Source: Acephala macrosclerotiorum
Taxonomy: Eukaryota > Ascomycota > Leotiomycetes > Helotiales > Mollisiaceae
DNA: 31,288 bases
Assembly (NCBI GenBank): GCA_014904845.1
Contig: MU119636.1
Location: forward strand, 4,306-35,593
Reading direction: 5' to 3'
The first letter of the stretch is position 1, and each line of letters starts with the position of its first letter. Under the pieces are notes generated by a model. It saw only the letters and a program-made list of their open reading frames with translations. It was not told the origin of the DNA and did not search any database. Positions 1 through 9,893 of this stretch are shown here, in pieces. The position numbers were made by a program, and so were the translations under genes.

Positions 1-3000
1 AATAAAAATCGTACATCGATATAATTATAAATAATTTTTTTTTATAATATTTGTAATACGTAATTTATTAATATATTTTTATTTTTGTAATTTTATATAA
101 AAACTTTAAAATAATTATAATTATATTTAATAAATATAAATAATAATTTTTTTTTAATAAACGTATTAATATAAATCGTTAAAAATTTATTATAAATTAA
201 ATATAAATTTAAATAATATTACGAAATTATATTTTAATTTTTTTACTTAGAAATTAAATTAAAAAAAATATTACAATAATAATTAATCGTTAATTAATTT
301 TTTAAATTATCGAAAATTGTATAAAAATTTTTTTTTTTTTTTCATTATTATATTTTTGAATTATTAATCTCGATTTCTCGTAGAAAATATTAATAGTTTT
401 ACTTTTAATCTCATTAATTAATCTCGAATTAAAAATTCGAATTTTAGTATATTTATTAGAATTGTATTAAACGAAATTAAAAAAAATTTTTATAATCAAA
501 TTATCGATTTTCTTTTTTTAAAACGTTTTAAATAATTATTCAAAAATTGTAATTATATTTTTTTTTATAGTTTTAATAATAATTCTATATTACTTTTTTT
601 TTTATTTATTATAAAAACTATAAAAATTTTAATTTTTTTAACGATAATAATAAAAAATTAATTATTGAAATCTTTGTAATTTTTTTTATTATTCTCGATA
701 AAATTATAACGTTTATTTTATTTAAATTTCTTATTATATATATTTTTATTTCGTGATTTTTTTAAATGTTTTTAATTATATTTTTTAATTAGTTTTTCGT
801 TTATTTCGCTCGATTAAAAAAATCAAAAAAAAAAATTTTTAATTATTAATTCGATTATAAATTTTTAAAAATTTTTTTTTTATATAATAAAATTTAATAA
901 TAGTTAAACGAAAACTAATTAATCTATAAAATATATTAATTATACATATTTTTTTATTAATTATTAATAGTTTATATAATTTTTTTTATTTTTTATTTTT
1001 TATATTAAACGCGTACTTTAAATAAAATTAATAAATCTAATATAGACTTCGTATTTGAATCGTTTTTTATTACAAATATATTATTAATTTAATATTAAAT
1101 ATATAAACAATATATTTTCTTAGTAATTATTCGAATTGTTTCAATTTTTTTAATAATTAATAATAATAATATATCGTTATTAATCATTTTAAAATATATT
1201 TCAAAAATTAATAACGTAAATATAATATTATTTAATTCTATCGAATTATTAACAATTTTAATTACTATTTATAAAATTATATTTTTATCGATTTATTTTT
1301 CGATTAATTCGCTGTAAATAATTTTATAAATTCGATGTAATAAAATATAATATTTTTTTGATTTTAATTATTATTGTTTTAACGTTTTATTAAAACTCTA
1401 TAAATAAAAAGTTTTTTTTAATATTATAAACGATATAATTCGATAGTTTTTAATATATATCGATTTAATATATATATAGTATATTTTATATTGTTTTTAC
1501 AAATATATTCTTTATAAATTTAATAATTTGAAATATTATAAAAGAAATTATTATTTATAAAATTAATTTTTTATTTAAATATAAAACGTTAATAATAATC
1601 GAATAATTGAATTTATAATTTTTTAAATAATTATTCATATATTTAATAATAGTAATAATATTTAATAAAATATTAAATATATTTAATATTTATATTATAA
1701 TTAATTCGTTGAAATTTTTTTATAAAACGTTGTATTAATAAATAATTAAAACGTTTATACAATTAATATAATTTTATATCGATAAAATAATTTCAAATTA
1801 AACTTTTTTTTAATTAATATAATAATATTTATAAGTAATTTTATTTTTTTATAATAAAAACGATTTTATTTTTTTGAATTAAAATATTTTTTAAATTATC
1901 GAATTTTATATTTTAAATATAAAATAAAAAAAGTATATTTATAAAAATAATATAAAAAATAATAATATTTAATAAAATATCGATTCGAATAATTTTTTAT
2001 AATAAAATAATACTTTTACTAAAACGAATTTTATAAACTTTAATCGTAAAAATATTTAATTGAATACTAATATCAAGTTTTTATAGTACTATAAATTGCG
2101 ATTAATCAATAATTGATATTTTAACGATTTTATTATTCGATATAATTTTTTGAAAAACTTTTAAAAAATATCAATTTTCAAAAATAAAAAATGAATATTA
2201 ATTCAATTCAAATAATTCGAATTATAATAATAAAATATTGAATATATTTTTTTTCGTAATAATATAATAAATAAATTAATTATTTAAAATAATTATTATT
2301 TGCGTATTATTAATTTCTTTAAATTTAATAAAATAATTTTTATTTTCATTTTTTATTTTTATATTTATTAACAATTAATTAATTTCTATTATTTAAATAT
2401 TTTTTAATAATTTTTTTACTTTTTCGATTTTAATAAAAAAATTCTAATAATAAATTATTATAATATCTCGATTTACTATATATTAAACTTATTATCGAAA
2501 CTTTGTATATATTTATTATCGTTTTTTTATTATATATTTTATAGATCAATATTTCGATTTACTACAAATATAGTATTTCTTCTAATATAATTCTTTTTAA
2601 AATCTATAATTTTTATAATATTTACTTCGAAAAATTTTTCGATTTTAATATTCTCGATCTTATTCTCGATCGCGTTCTTTGTTTTATTCTCTATAAATAT
2701 AATCAATTCAATTTTAATCGAATTTATTTTTCTTTTGATTTTAAAAAATAAAATCTAAATTATATTATTATATTTTACGTAATCGCATTATAATATTTAC
2801 TATTAATCGCAATTCAATATAAACGCTTTTAAAAATACTAATAAATTTATAAAAAATAAAATTGCATTTTTTAATATTTTAATAAATATTAATAATTTGA
2901 TTTTACAAATTATATTTTATTTAATATTTCAATAATAAATCTAATTAAATTTTTTAAAATTAATTGAAAAATATTTATAAATATTTCAATTTAATTGTAA

Positions 3001-4456
3001 TAATTTTTATTAAAATTGTTTTTTTTTATAAAAACATATATAATTAGCGATTTTTTTTTAATTTTAAAATAAGTTTTTATTATTATTATTAGTATAATAA
3101 AATCGAAATTTCTTTTTAAAAATTTATTAAAATAAAACGTATTTATACGTTTTATAAAACTAATAAAAAATATTTTATTGTATTAATTTTAAAATAATTC
3201 GATTTTATTATAATAATTATAAAAAATCGATAATTTATAATTAAAAATATTATATAATTTTTTATTATATTTTTTATTATTAATATAAATCTTTATTAAA
3301 TTCGTAAATAATTTAATAAAAATACTTTGTATATTATTATATTGATTCGATTACTATTGAAAAAATTACTAATAAATAAATTGAATATTTTATATTATAT
3401 TAAATAAATTCGTATTTGTAAAAAAAATTACAATAAAAAAAATATAAAAAATAATCGTAAAAATAATCGTATTCGTAAAAAGAAAATTCGTATTAATAAT
3501 TGAAATCGTAAAAATAATTATATTTTGATTATTGAATATTAATATTAAAATATTTTGATTTATTAATTGAATTAATTGATTTTATCGAAAAAAAAAATTT
3601 TATTGTTTTTTAATTAATTAATATTTTTTTTTTATATTTATTTATAGAATTTTTTTTATTAAAAAACATTTTTTAAATTATTAATAATAATTTTTTTATT
3701 TTTCGATATTTAAATTTTATAAATACGTAAAAAATCTTATAAATAATAAATAAACTTTTTATATATTAAATATAAAATTTCTTATAAACAATTTTTAAAG
3801 TTTTTTTAAAAGTATTTTTATAAATTGTAATTAAAATATTTTTTTTTTTTTATATATTTTAAAATGATAAAAAATTTATTTATTTAAAATTTTTTTATTT
3901 ATAAAATCGAAATTTTTTTTTTATTTATTTTTATTATAAAAAAATTTAATTTTAAATAAATTCGTTATTTTAAAAAATAATTATATAATAAATAATAAAA
4001 AAATAAAAAGTTTTAATACGAATTCAAATAAATATTATTATTAATATTTATATATTTTTAATCAAATAACGAGTAAAAATATAAAACTTTTTTTGAAAAT
4101 TCGTTTTTAATATAAATTCGAATAAATTAATACAAACTTAAAATCGTTTTTACGTTTTTTTATTCGTTTTTCGTAAACGTTATTATTCTACGTAATAAAC
4201 GTAAATTTGAAAAATAAATATAAACTTAAAATCGCTTTCGTATTATTCTCTTTAAATTTTTAATAATTTCAATATTTTTAATACGTTTTTATAAAAAAAT
4301 TCTTATAAATTCTCGTTTTTTCGAAAATACGTTAATTATTCTAAGTATTTTTTTACAAAAAGCAAATTATTTAAAAAAAAAATTTTTTTTTATAAATTAA
4401 TTTCTTTTAAATAAAAATTTAACTATTTCGTAATTAATTAAACAACTATTAATTAG
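1..4456 (-). mobile_element. Degenerate 5' internal region of long LTR element copy C (partial)
   Basis: This is very A+T-rich DNA lying immediately downstream, on the minus strand, of the LTR at 4457-4664. Read on the minus strand from 4456, the first ~75 bases align with the sequence that follows the left LTRs of copies A (from 9293) and B (from 21949); the shared start resembles CTAATTAATARTTGTTTAAT. A second match is seen near 4180-4215, where the minus strand reads like the TTTACGTTTATTACGTA stretch of copy B (about 22161-22177). Further left I cannot follow the homology by eye, so assigning the whole interval is an inference. No coding capacity remains: stop codons are dense in every frame. 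Remaining C and G are mostly in CpG. The element's other LTR would lie outside the window. Confidence is good for about 4100-4456 and low for 1-4100. Confidence 0.5.
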
Positions 4457-4664
4457 TATTAATATTACTAGAAATACTTATTATTAATAATAAATTAAAA
4501 ATAAAATAAACAAATAAATTAAATAATTCGTTAATTAATTATAAATTATTGATTTAATAAACGTACAAAAATTGAAAAATATAATCTCAACTCTAGCGCA
4601 AGCGGCGCTAGTCCCGATCTGGCATAGTGCCGCACGTGACTATTAAACTAATATTGTACTTACA
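4457..4664 (-). repeat. 208-bp LTR of long element family (copy C)
   Basis: On the minus strand it starts TGTAAGTACAATATTAG at 4664 and ends at 4457, directly before the conserved leader sequence. Its 208-bp length equals the left LTR of copy A (208) and nearly equals the others (207, 207, 185). Shared blocks include TAGTCACGTGC and TTGAGATTATATTTTTCAAT. The 3' half is mutated and poorly alignable. The 5' half (4591-4645) is the least mutated LTR sequence of the family in this window and holds a 7-bp stem, 4593-4599 with 4605-4611. The flanks are unusual: the minus-strand downstream side is 5' leader, and the upstream side (from ~4690) is 3' internal sequence of the same family. Confidence 0.8.
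4593..4611. repeat. Hairpin in the unmutated core of the copy C LTR
   Basis: CTAGCGC at 4593-4599 pairs perfectly with GCGCTAG at 4605-4611 around a 5-base loop. In the copy A right LTR the equivalent site reads ACTAGTTTAATTGCGCTA, so the left arm has been lost by C-to-T and G-to-A changes. This shows what the ancestral LTR looked like before mutation. The function is unknown; a role in LTR transcript structure is possible but not shown. Confidence 0.6.
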
Positions 4665-6400
4665 ATAATCGTTGTTTCAATTTTGTAATAATTGTATATT
4701 ATAATTATTATATTTTCGAATTTGTATTTTTATATTAATTATCGATTTTAATTACATATAAATTTTTTCGTATATAAAAATAAAATTATAAAAAATTAAA
4801 TTATATTTTTTTATATTTTTATTAATATTAATAATTTAATTTTTAAAATTATATTTTATTTAATATTTATTTAATAATTTTTTATTATTATAATTATAAT
4901 ATTAAAATTGTAATTTTTTTTTATAATTTTTTTATAATAAAAAAAATTAATTCGATTTTTTAATATAATAAAAAAAATTTTATTATATTTTATATTTTTA
5001 TTAAAAAATTTGAAATTATTAATATTATTATTATTATTAATAATATTAAAATATTTGAATATATTAATATATTACGTTTAATAATTATAGTTTTTACGTA
5101 TTAAATATAAAAATTATTAATTAATTAAAGAATTAAATTTAAAATTAAAAATATTAATATATTTTTAATTTTTATATTAATTATATTATAAATTTCTTAT
5201 AAAATTATAATAATTTCATATAATATTAATTAAATAATTTTTAAAAAAAAATAATTGTTTTCAAAATAAAAAATATTTTTCAATTTTAATATTTCGTATT
5301 ATATTTTTTTTTTTAATATATATATTTTAATTTTTATTTTAATTGATTTTTTTTTCTTATAAAATTAATATAAAATTTAATACGATAATATTTTAATCGT
5401 AATAAAAAAAATATTACAAATTATATTATTTTATTTTTTAATTATTTATATATTCGTAAAAAAATCGAAAAAATATTAATTAATATATAAATTAATAATT
5501 AAAATTAAAAAAATAATTAAATTAATAATTTAATTATTTCGAATACAAATTATAAATTTTTTTTTTATTTATATTATATTTTAAAAAATCGTATTTTATA
5601 CAATTAATAAATTTTTATTCGTAGTATTAATCGTATTATATAATTATTAAAAATATTAATAATTCGACGTATTTTAAATATGATTAAATTTTTATAATAC
5701 GATATTTTAATCGATTTAAAAATTAATTAATAAAATTGAAATTTATTAAAACGTAAAATTTTTTTAAAATTATATTTAATATTATTATTAATAAAATCGA
5801 AAAATCAATAATAAAATAAATAATAAAATTGTAAAATCAATAATCGAGTATTTTAAATTGTAATTTATATAATTAATTAATAATAATTAATTATTTTTTT
5901 ATATTTTTAAAAATTTAATTTAAAATAAATTAATTTATTTAATTTAAAAAAATAAAATTTTTTTTTTATTTTTTTTTTATTTTAATCGTAAAATTATTCG
6001 TATTAATAAATATTTATAAAATTTTATTTAAATTGAATTTTATTATAATATTTATCGAATTATTATTTTTATATATTATATTTTTTATAATTTTTTACGT
6101 TCGTATAATTATTTTAAAATTATAATATCGATTATAAAACGTTTTTCATTTATTATTTTTAATTTTATTAAATAATTATATAAATAATAATAAAAATATT
6201 AAATAAATCGAATTGTTTTATAATTATATTAATAATAGAAATTATTATAATTATTATATTTATTTTATTAATTATTTCGTAAATTTTAAACGTTAAAACG
6301 TTTTTAATAATTTTTTTATATTTTGTAAAATTTTAATATATTAAATTACTTTTTATTTTAAAATCGTTTTTTGTTCGAATTTTATTAATTATTATAATTA
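4665..6400 (-). mobile_element. Degenerate 3' internal fragment of the long element family, then unassigned A+T-rich DNA
   Basis: From about 4690 to about 5020 the plus strand matches the reverse complement of copy A 16200 back to about 15750. Examples are the block around 4697-4760 (ATTATAATTATTATATTTTCGAA, read in two parts), TATAAATTTTTTCGTA at 4757-4772, and the AATTAATTCGATTTTTTAATAT stretch near 4947-4968. So this is the 3' part of another member, or of a tandem member, in minus orientation, lacking the ~480 bp that normally lie between this point and the 3' LTR. From about 5020 to 6400 similarity to the copies is only suggestive, and I see no gene, RNA or clear repeat. G+C here is about 5% by eye. 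Confidence 0.55.
6396..6400 (+). repeat. Target site duplication of the TRIM, left copy
   Basis: AATTA lies directly before the TG of the left LTR and is repeated exactly at 7118-7122 after the right LTR. A 5-bp duplication is what LTR-retrotransposon integrases produce. Confidence 0.85.
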
Positions 6401-6450
6401 TGTTACGAGAAGCTCTGCTTCTTTACACACTGGTGCCTCAAGTACCAGTC

Positions 6451-6460
6451 TAGTCACGTG
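6451..6460 (+). promoter_or_regulatory. CACGTG-containing 10-mer shared by two LTR families
   Basis: TAGTCACGTG lies in both TRIM LTRs (6451-6460 and 7023-7032) and also in the unrelated long-element LTRs (16715-16724, 30929-30938 and, on the minus strand, 4633-4642). CACGTG is the E-box bound by basic helix-loop-helix factors in fungi. A role as an LTR promoter element is inferred from its conservation and position. Confidence 0.45.
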
Positions 6461-6462
6461 TC

Positions 6463-6480
6463 ACGGACTATATAGTCCGT
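6463..6480. repeat. Perfect 18-bp palindrome in TRIM left LTR
   Basis: ACGGACTATATAGTCCGT equals its own reverse complement. The identical palindrome occurs in the right LTR at 7035-7052. It lies 2 bases after the CACGTG hexamer. The central TATATA could serve as a TATA-like promoter element, which is inference from position only. Confidence 0.8.
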
Positions 6481-6547
6481 AGTAGCACCCCTTAGTTGAA
6501 TCAAGCTCTCTACTACTACTGCAGTATCACTATATATGCGTGACAAA

Positions 6548-6561
6548 TGGTAGCAACACTT
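6548..6561 (+). other. TRIM primer-binding site
   Basis: TGGTAGCAACACTT begins 2 bases after the left LTR. TGG is the complement of the CCA at tRNA 3' ends, and TGGTAGC is the start of the binding site for initiator-methionine tRNA in many fungal elements (the tRNA ends GCUACCA). The bases beyond that were not matched to a specific tRNA, so the primer identity is tentative. Confidence 0.7.
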
Positions 6562-6720
6562 TAAGATCTACGGGCCTTTTTCTCCCTACGAAATCGAAAA
6601 GCGACAAAGCGACGTTCCCCCGCCCCTGCAGAGAGAGCTTCCTGCCACCCACCGCTCTTTCCTCTTTAAAAGCTTACACTCTCATCGACAGAATCACTCT
6701 ACGCCTCTTCTCTCTCGCAG

Positions 6721-6741
6721 ACGCTCTCCATATTAGAGCGT
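6721..6741 (+). repeat. TRIM internal hairpin 1, loop CCATATT
   Basis: ACGCTCT (6721-6727) and AGAGCGT (6735-6741) form a perfect 7-bp stem around the 7-base loop CCATATT. It is twin to the hairpin at 6886-6906, with an identical loop and compensated stem changes. Confidence 0.7.
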
Positions 6742-6885
6742 GTGGCATACTCGGTAATAGTAATTGAAGAAGAAAAAATAAAGTGCAAAACAAAGAGTAG
6801 AGTGCGATAAAGAAAGAAGTAGTGCAGTAAAAAGCATAATAAGGTTCCACGTCTACTACAGCTCCCAGCGCAAGCCTAGTAAGAA

Positions 6886-6906
6886 AGTCTCTCCATATTA
6901 GAGACT
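6886..6906 (+). repeat. TRIM internal hairpin 2, loop CCATATT
   Basis: AGTCTCT (6886-6892) and AGAGACT (6900-6906) form a perfect 7-bp stem around the loop CCATATT. Relative to hairpin 1, two stem pairs are changed on both arms so that pairing is kept. Confidence 0.7.
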
Positions 6907-6932
6907 GTTAGAAAGATCATATTGGCTACACT

Positions 6933-6948
6933 ACGACGAGGACGTCGT
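6933..6948 (+). repeat. TRIM internal hairpin 3, near the polypurine tract
   Basis: ACGACG (6933-6938) pairs with CGTCGT (6943-6948) around a 4-base loop AGGA, 11 bases before the polypurine tract. It is a short, strong stem; its role is unknown. Confidence 0.55.
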
Positions 6949-6959
6949 CATTCTTTTTT

Positions 6960-6971
6960 AAGGGGGGGGAG
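6960..6971 (+). other. TRIM polypurine tract
   Basis: The all-purine run AAGGGGGGGGAG ends one base before the right LTR. This is the expected position of the plus-strand DNA primer used in reverse transcription of LTR elements. Confidence 0.85.
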
Positions 6972-6972
6972 T

Positions 6973-7117
6973 TGTTACGGGAAGCTCTGCTTCTCTACAC
7001 ACTGGTGCCTCAGGCACCAGTCTAGTCACGTGTCACGGACTATATAGTCCGTGGTAGCACTCCTTAGTTGAATCAAGCTCTCTATTACCACTGCAGCATT
7101 ACCATATATGCGTGACA
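6973..7117 (+). repeat. TRIM right LTR (145 bp)
   Basis: It begins TGTTACGGGAAGC and ends GCGTGACA and is collinear with the left LTR. The 21-base hairpin at 7001-7021 is perfect here (9-bp stem around TCA), whereas the left LTR copy is weakened by transitions. CACGTG lies at 7027-7032 and the 18-bp palindrome at 7035-7052. All CpG dinucleotides are shared with the left LTR. Confidence 0.92.
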
Positions 7118-7122
7118 AATTA
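7118..7122 (+). repeat. Target site duplication of the TRIM, right copy
   Basis: AATTA is identical to 6396-6400 and directly follows the terminal CA of the right LTR. Confidence 0.85.
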
Positions 7123-9079
7123 TATATTCAATTTACGAATTTAAATCGATATTATTAACGTATGAATTGTTTACGAATACGAATATTTTAATTATTTTTA
7201 AATCGATCGAAATATAATATATATTGTATAATAAATTATTTTATTATTATTTTAATTTTTTATTTAAAATTATTACGTTTTTTTTAATCGAAATTTAATA
7301 TTACGTAGTAATTAATAAATTAAAAGCAATTTTTAATTAATAAATAAATATAATATATATTTCGCAAATTTATTATTTTTAATATTAATTAAAATAATTT
7401 TTAATTTTTAAATCGATAAATTCGAATTTTTTTTTATTTTAATTTTTTATTTAAATCGAATTTTTTTTTTAATAATTATATAATTTTATTATTAAATATT
7501 AATTAATTTATAAATATTAAATATTTTTAATTTTTTGTTTATAATTTAATTTTTTTAAATTTATAAATTATAATATTAATAATTTTAATATAATAAATTA
7601 ATAAATATTTATTTTTACGAGTTTATATAATAATTATTTTAAAATAAATTTTTTTTTTTTTAATAAATTATTAAAAATTATTTATTAAATTAAAATTTAT
7701 AATTATATTATAAAATTATAATTTTAAATTAAAATTAAAATTAAAATTATTTTTTAATTTATTATTAAAAATTTAAATTACGATTTTCGTTTTTTTATAT
7801 AATTTATTTATTATTTTATTTTTAATTTCGTATATTAATTTAAATTTAAAAATATTTTTAATAAATAATTTTTTTTTTATTATAAAATTTTGAAAAAATT
7901 TTTAAATATAATAATAATTTCTTTTTTTCGTAATTTGATTACGAATTTTATATTCGTTTTTTTTTATTTATTATATAAATTATATTAATAATAATTATTA
8001 AATAATTAAATTTGTAATTATTTAATAAAAAAAGATTTAATTATTTTAATAATTTCGTATTTATTTAATAATAATATTAAAATTTATTTATTTATTTTAA
8101 TTATTAAAATATAAAATTTTTATATTTAATTTTATTAATAAAATTTATAAATATTTTTATTTATATATAATTAATATAATTATATTATTATTATGTTTTT
8201 TTATATAATTTTTTATATTATTAAATTAAATTTTAAATTTATTTATATTTTTTAAAAATAATAAAAATAATATATTATAAAATATAATATAAAAAATATA
8301 AATTTTAATTGTATTTTCGATTTTTATATTATTTATTTCGAATTAAAAATTTTTTTTACGATTCAAAATATTAAATTTAATTCGTAAATCGATTTTTTAT
8401 AAAACTATAAATTAATTATATTTTATAATTAATATAACGATTATATTTATATTTAATAATATATTTTAAAAAATATATATAATATATTTATTTATAAATT
8501 AAATAAAATATATTATTTTTAATTAAAAAATTTCGTAATTAATTTTTTAATATTAATATATTTTATAATAAAAAAATTAATTTTTATAAATTTTCAATTA
8601 TTTTTATTTTTATTTTTTAAAATCAAATTTTTTTATATTTAAAACAAAAATATTTATTTTATTTTTATCGTTGAATTTTTTTATTTTTTTTTTATAAATT
8701 AAAAAAATTTAATAATTTATTATAAAAACGTATTTTTTATATTAAAAATAAATTTTATTTTTAAATTTTTTATATATTTATCTTTTTTTTTTTTAAAAAT
8801 ATTTTATTTTTTTATAAATATAAAAAAATTTTTCTCGAATAATTATTTCGATTATATTTATTATTATTTTAATTTTTATAATTATAATTATATTTATTTT
8901 AATCGTATTTATTATTGTAATTTTTAATTATTTTATATTTATAATTAATAAAATTAATATTAAAATTTAATTATTCTATATATATATTTTTTTTTAATTA
9001 ATTAAATAATATATTACAATTAATATTAAACGTTTTTTAATATATTTTTAAAATTTATAAAATATATACAATATTTTTT
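7123..9079. other. A+T-rich degenerate DNA, no feature recognised
   Basis: This stretch continues the sequence interrupted by the TRIM; joining 6400 to 7123 restores the pre-insertion site. It is about 92-96% A+T by eye, with the few C and G mostly in CpG, and every frame is closed by stops. I see no gene, RNA or clear repeat unit. It may be more of the mutated element that begins near 4690, but I could not align it by eye. Confidence 0.5.
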
Positions 9080-9084
9080 AATAT
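9080..9084 (+). repeat. Target site duplication of long element copy A, left copy
   Basis: AATAT lies directly before the TG of the left LTR and is repeated exactly at 16900-16904. In such A+T-rich DNA a chance match is possible, but it coincides with independently defined LTR ends. Confidence 0.7.
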
Positions 9085-9292
9085 TGTAAATATAATATTA
9101 ATATAATAATCACGTGTAATATTAAACTACATTGGAATTAGTTTAATTGCATTAAAATTGAAATTATATTTTTCAATTTTTGCACAATTTCTAAAAAAAC
9201 GAATTATTTTATACGTATATTAAAAATCAAAAGTTTTATATACGTTTTTTATTTTTTTTTTATTTGAATAAATATTTTTTAATAAATCAATA
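9085..9292 (+). repeat. Copy A left LTR (208 bp)
   Basis: It starts TGTAAATATAATATTAAT and ends AATAAATCAATA; the terminal CA has become TA. It is more mutated than the right LTR in its first half: CACGTG at 9111-9116 is kept, but most G in the following 60 bases have become A. It retains ACGTAT near 9214, where the right LTR has lost its CpG. Confidence 0.85.
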
Positions 9293-9330
9293 CTAATTAA
9301 TAATTGTTTAATTAATTACAAAACAATAAA
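9293..9330 (+). other. Conserved leader after the LTR, candidate mutated primer-binding site
   Basis: CTAATTAATAATTGTTTAATT follows the left LTR here and is matched in copy B from 21949 and copy C from 4456 (minus strand). Undoing transitions across the three copies gives a start like C-TGRTTAATAGTTG, where TGR could have been the TGG of a primer-binding site. The match to copies is seen directly; the primer-binding role is inferred from position. Confidence 0.4.
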
Positions 9331-9356
9331 AATCAATTCAAAAAAAATTAAATTAT

Positions 9357-9893
9357 AAAAAAATATTATATTTATTTTTATAAAAATATATTAAAAAAAT
9401 TAATACGTTTTTATATTATATTATAAAATACAATTTTTTTTTAAAAATTTAAATAATTAATAATAAATCGTTTTAATAATTACTACATATAAATTTATTT
9501 AAATTTGTATTTATTACGTAAAATAATATTATATTTACTTTTATAAAACTACGAAAAAATATTATATTTATTTTTATAAATATCGAATTTATATTAAAAA
9601 GAATATTTATTTATAATTTGATATTAATATTTTTTTTTTTTATAATTTCGAATTAAATTATAATAATTTTTTTATTAAATTATTATTTATTTCGATTAAA
9701 TTTATCGATATAAAATAAATATTTTTCGAATATTTTATAAAAACTCGATTTATAAAATATTTTTTAAATATTTTACAAAAATTCGATTTATAAAATATTT
9801 TTTAAATATTTTACAAAAATTCGTATTTTATTTATAATTGTATTTTGTTTACGAAAAATTCAATTATAAAAAAATATTATATTTATTTTTATA
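9357..9893 (+). repeat. Dispersed leader motif in copy A, three copies
   Basis: A motif close to AAAAATATTATATTTATTTT followed by TATAA occurs three times in the leader, at about 9357-9384, 9554-9580 and 9868-9893. Four related copies occur at the equivalent place in copy B (about 22013-22038, 22193-22218, 22501-22527 and 22532-22560). The spacing is irregular, so this is not a simple tandem repeat. Confidence 0.55.
9744..9819 (+). repeat. 38-bp tandem duplication in copy A leader
   Basis: Two nearly identical 38-bp units (about 9744-9781 and 9782-9819) contain CGATTTATAAAATATTTTTT and end TTTTACAAAA; a degraded partial unit precedes them. The equivalent part of copy B (about 22305-22405) shows a looser version with ATAAAAACTCGAT repeated. 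Confidence 0.65.

Larger units (their letters stand above)
6401..6545 (+). repeat. TRIM left LTR (145 bp)
   Basis: It begins TGTTACGAGAAGC and ends ATGCGTGACA. It is the same length as the right LTR with no indels. It contains a short GAAGC/GCTTC hairpin, a CACGTG hexamer at 6455-6460 and a perfect 18-bp palindrome at 6463-6480. At 6429-6449 the ACTGGTGCC arm faces AGTACCAGT, so two transitions weaken a stem that is perfect in the right LTR. Confidence 0.92.
6546..6972 (+). other. TRIM internal region, non-coding, structured
   Basis: This 427-bp stretch has no plausible gag or pol remnant. The only open frame of note starts with GTG inside the left LTR, gives 75 residues and has no recognisable motif. 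The middle (about 6765-6830) is purine-rich. Three hairpins are visible: 6721-6741, 6886-6906 and 6933-6948. The first two share a 7-base loop and have different perfect 7-bp stems. Their placement between PBS and PPT would suit RNA packaging or dimerisation signals recognised by a helper element's Gag; that function is inferred. Confidence 0.6.
6401..7117 (+). mobile_element. Terminal-repeat retrotransposon in miniature (TRIM), complete, 717 bp
   Basis: This is a compact non-autonomous LTR retrotransposon. Two 145-bp direct LTRs (6401-6545 and 6973-7117) both begin TGTTACG and end GCGTGACA, giving the standard TG...CA termini. They flank a 427-bp non-coding internal region and are bounded by an exact AATTA duplication. 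A primer-binding site (TGGTAGC...) starts 2 bases after the left LTR, and a polypurine tract (AAGGGGGGGGAG) ends 1 base before the right LTR. There is no gag or pol, so it must have moved with proteins supplied by another element. The LTRs differ at 11 sites, all transitions, and the element has ordinary base composition inside strongly mutated DNA. That makes it younger than its surroundings or shielded by its short length. Orientation is set by the PBS and PPT. This is the best-supported feature in the window. Confidence 0.92.

Noticed and set aside
1..4456. Arrays of TTCGAA- and ATCGAT-like short palindromes as protein-binding sites
   Set aside because: CpG embedded in A+T-rich DNA automatically creates such palindromes; no spacing or orientation rule was visible.
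6540..6767. 75-codon open frame starting in the TRIM left LTR
   Set aside because: It begins with GTG inside the LTR, has no recognisable domain, spans the PBS and a hairpin, and TRIMs are non-coding. Its composition reflects the preserved element, not selection for protein.
6401..7117. A tandem segmental duplication instead of an LTR element
   Set aside because: TG...CA ends, a 5-bp target duplication, and a PBS and PPT in the right places fit an LTR element and not a simple duplication.
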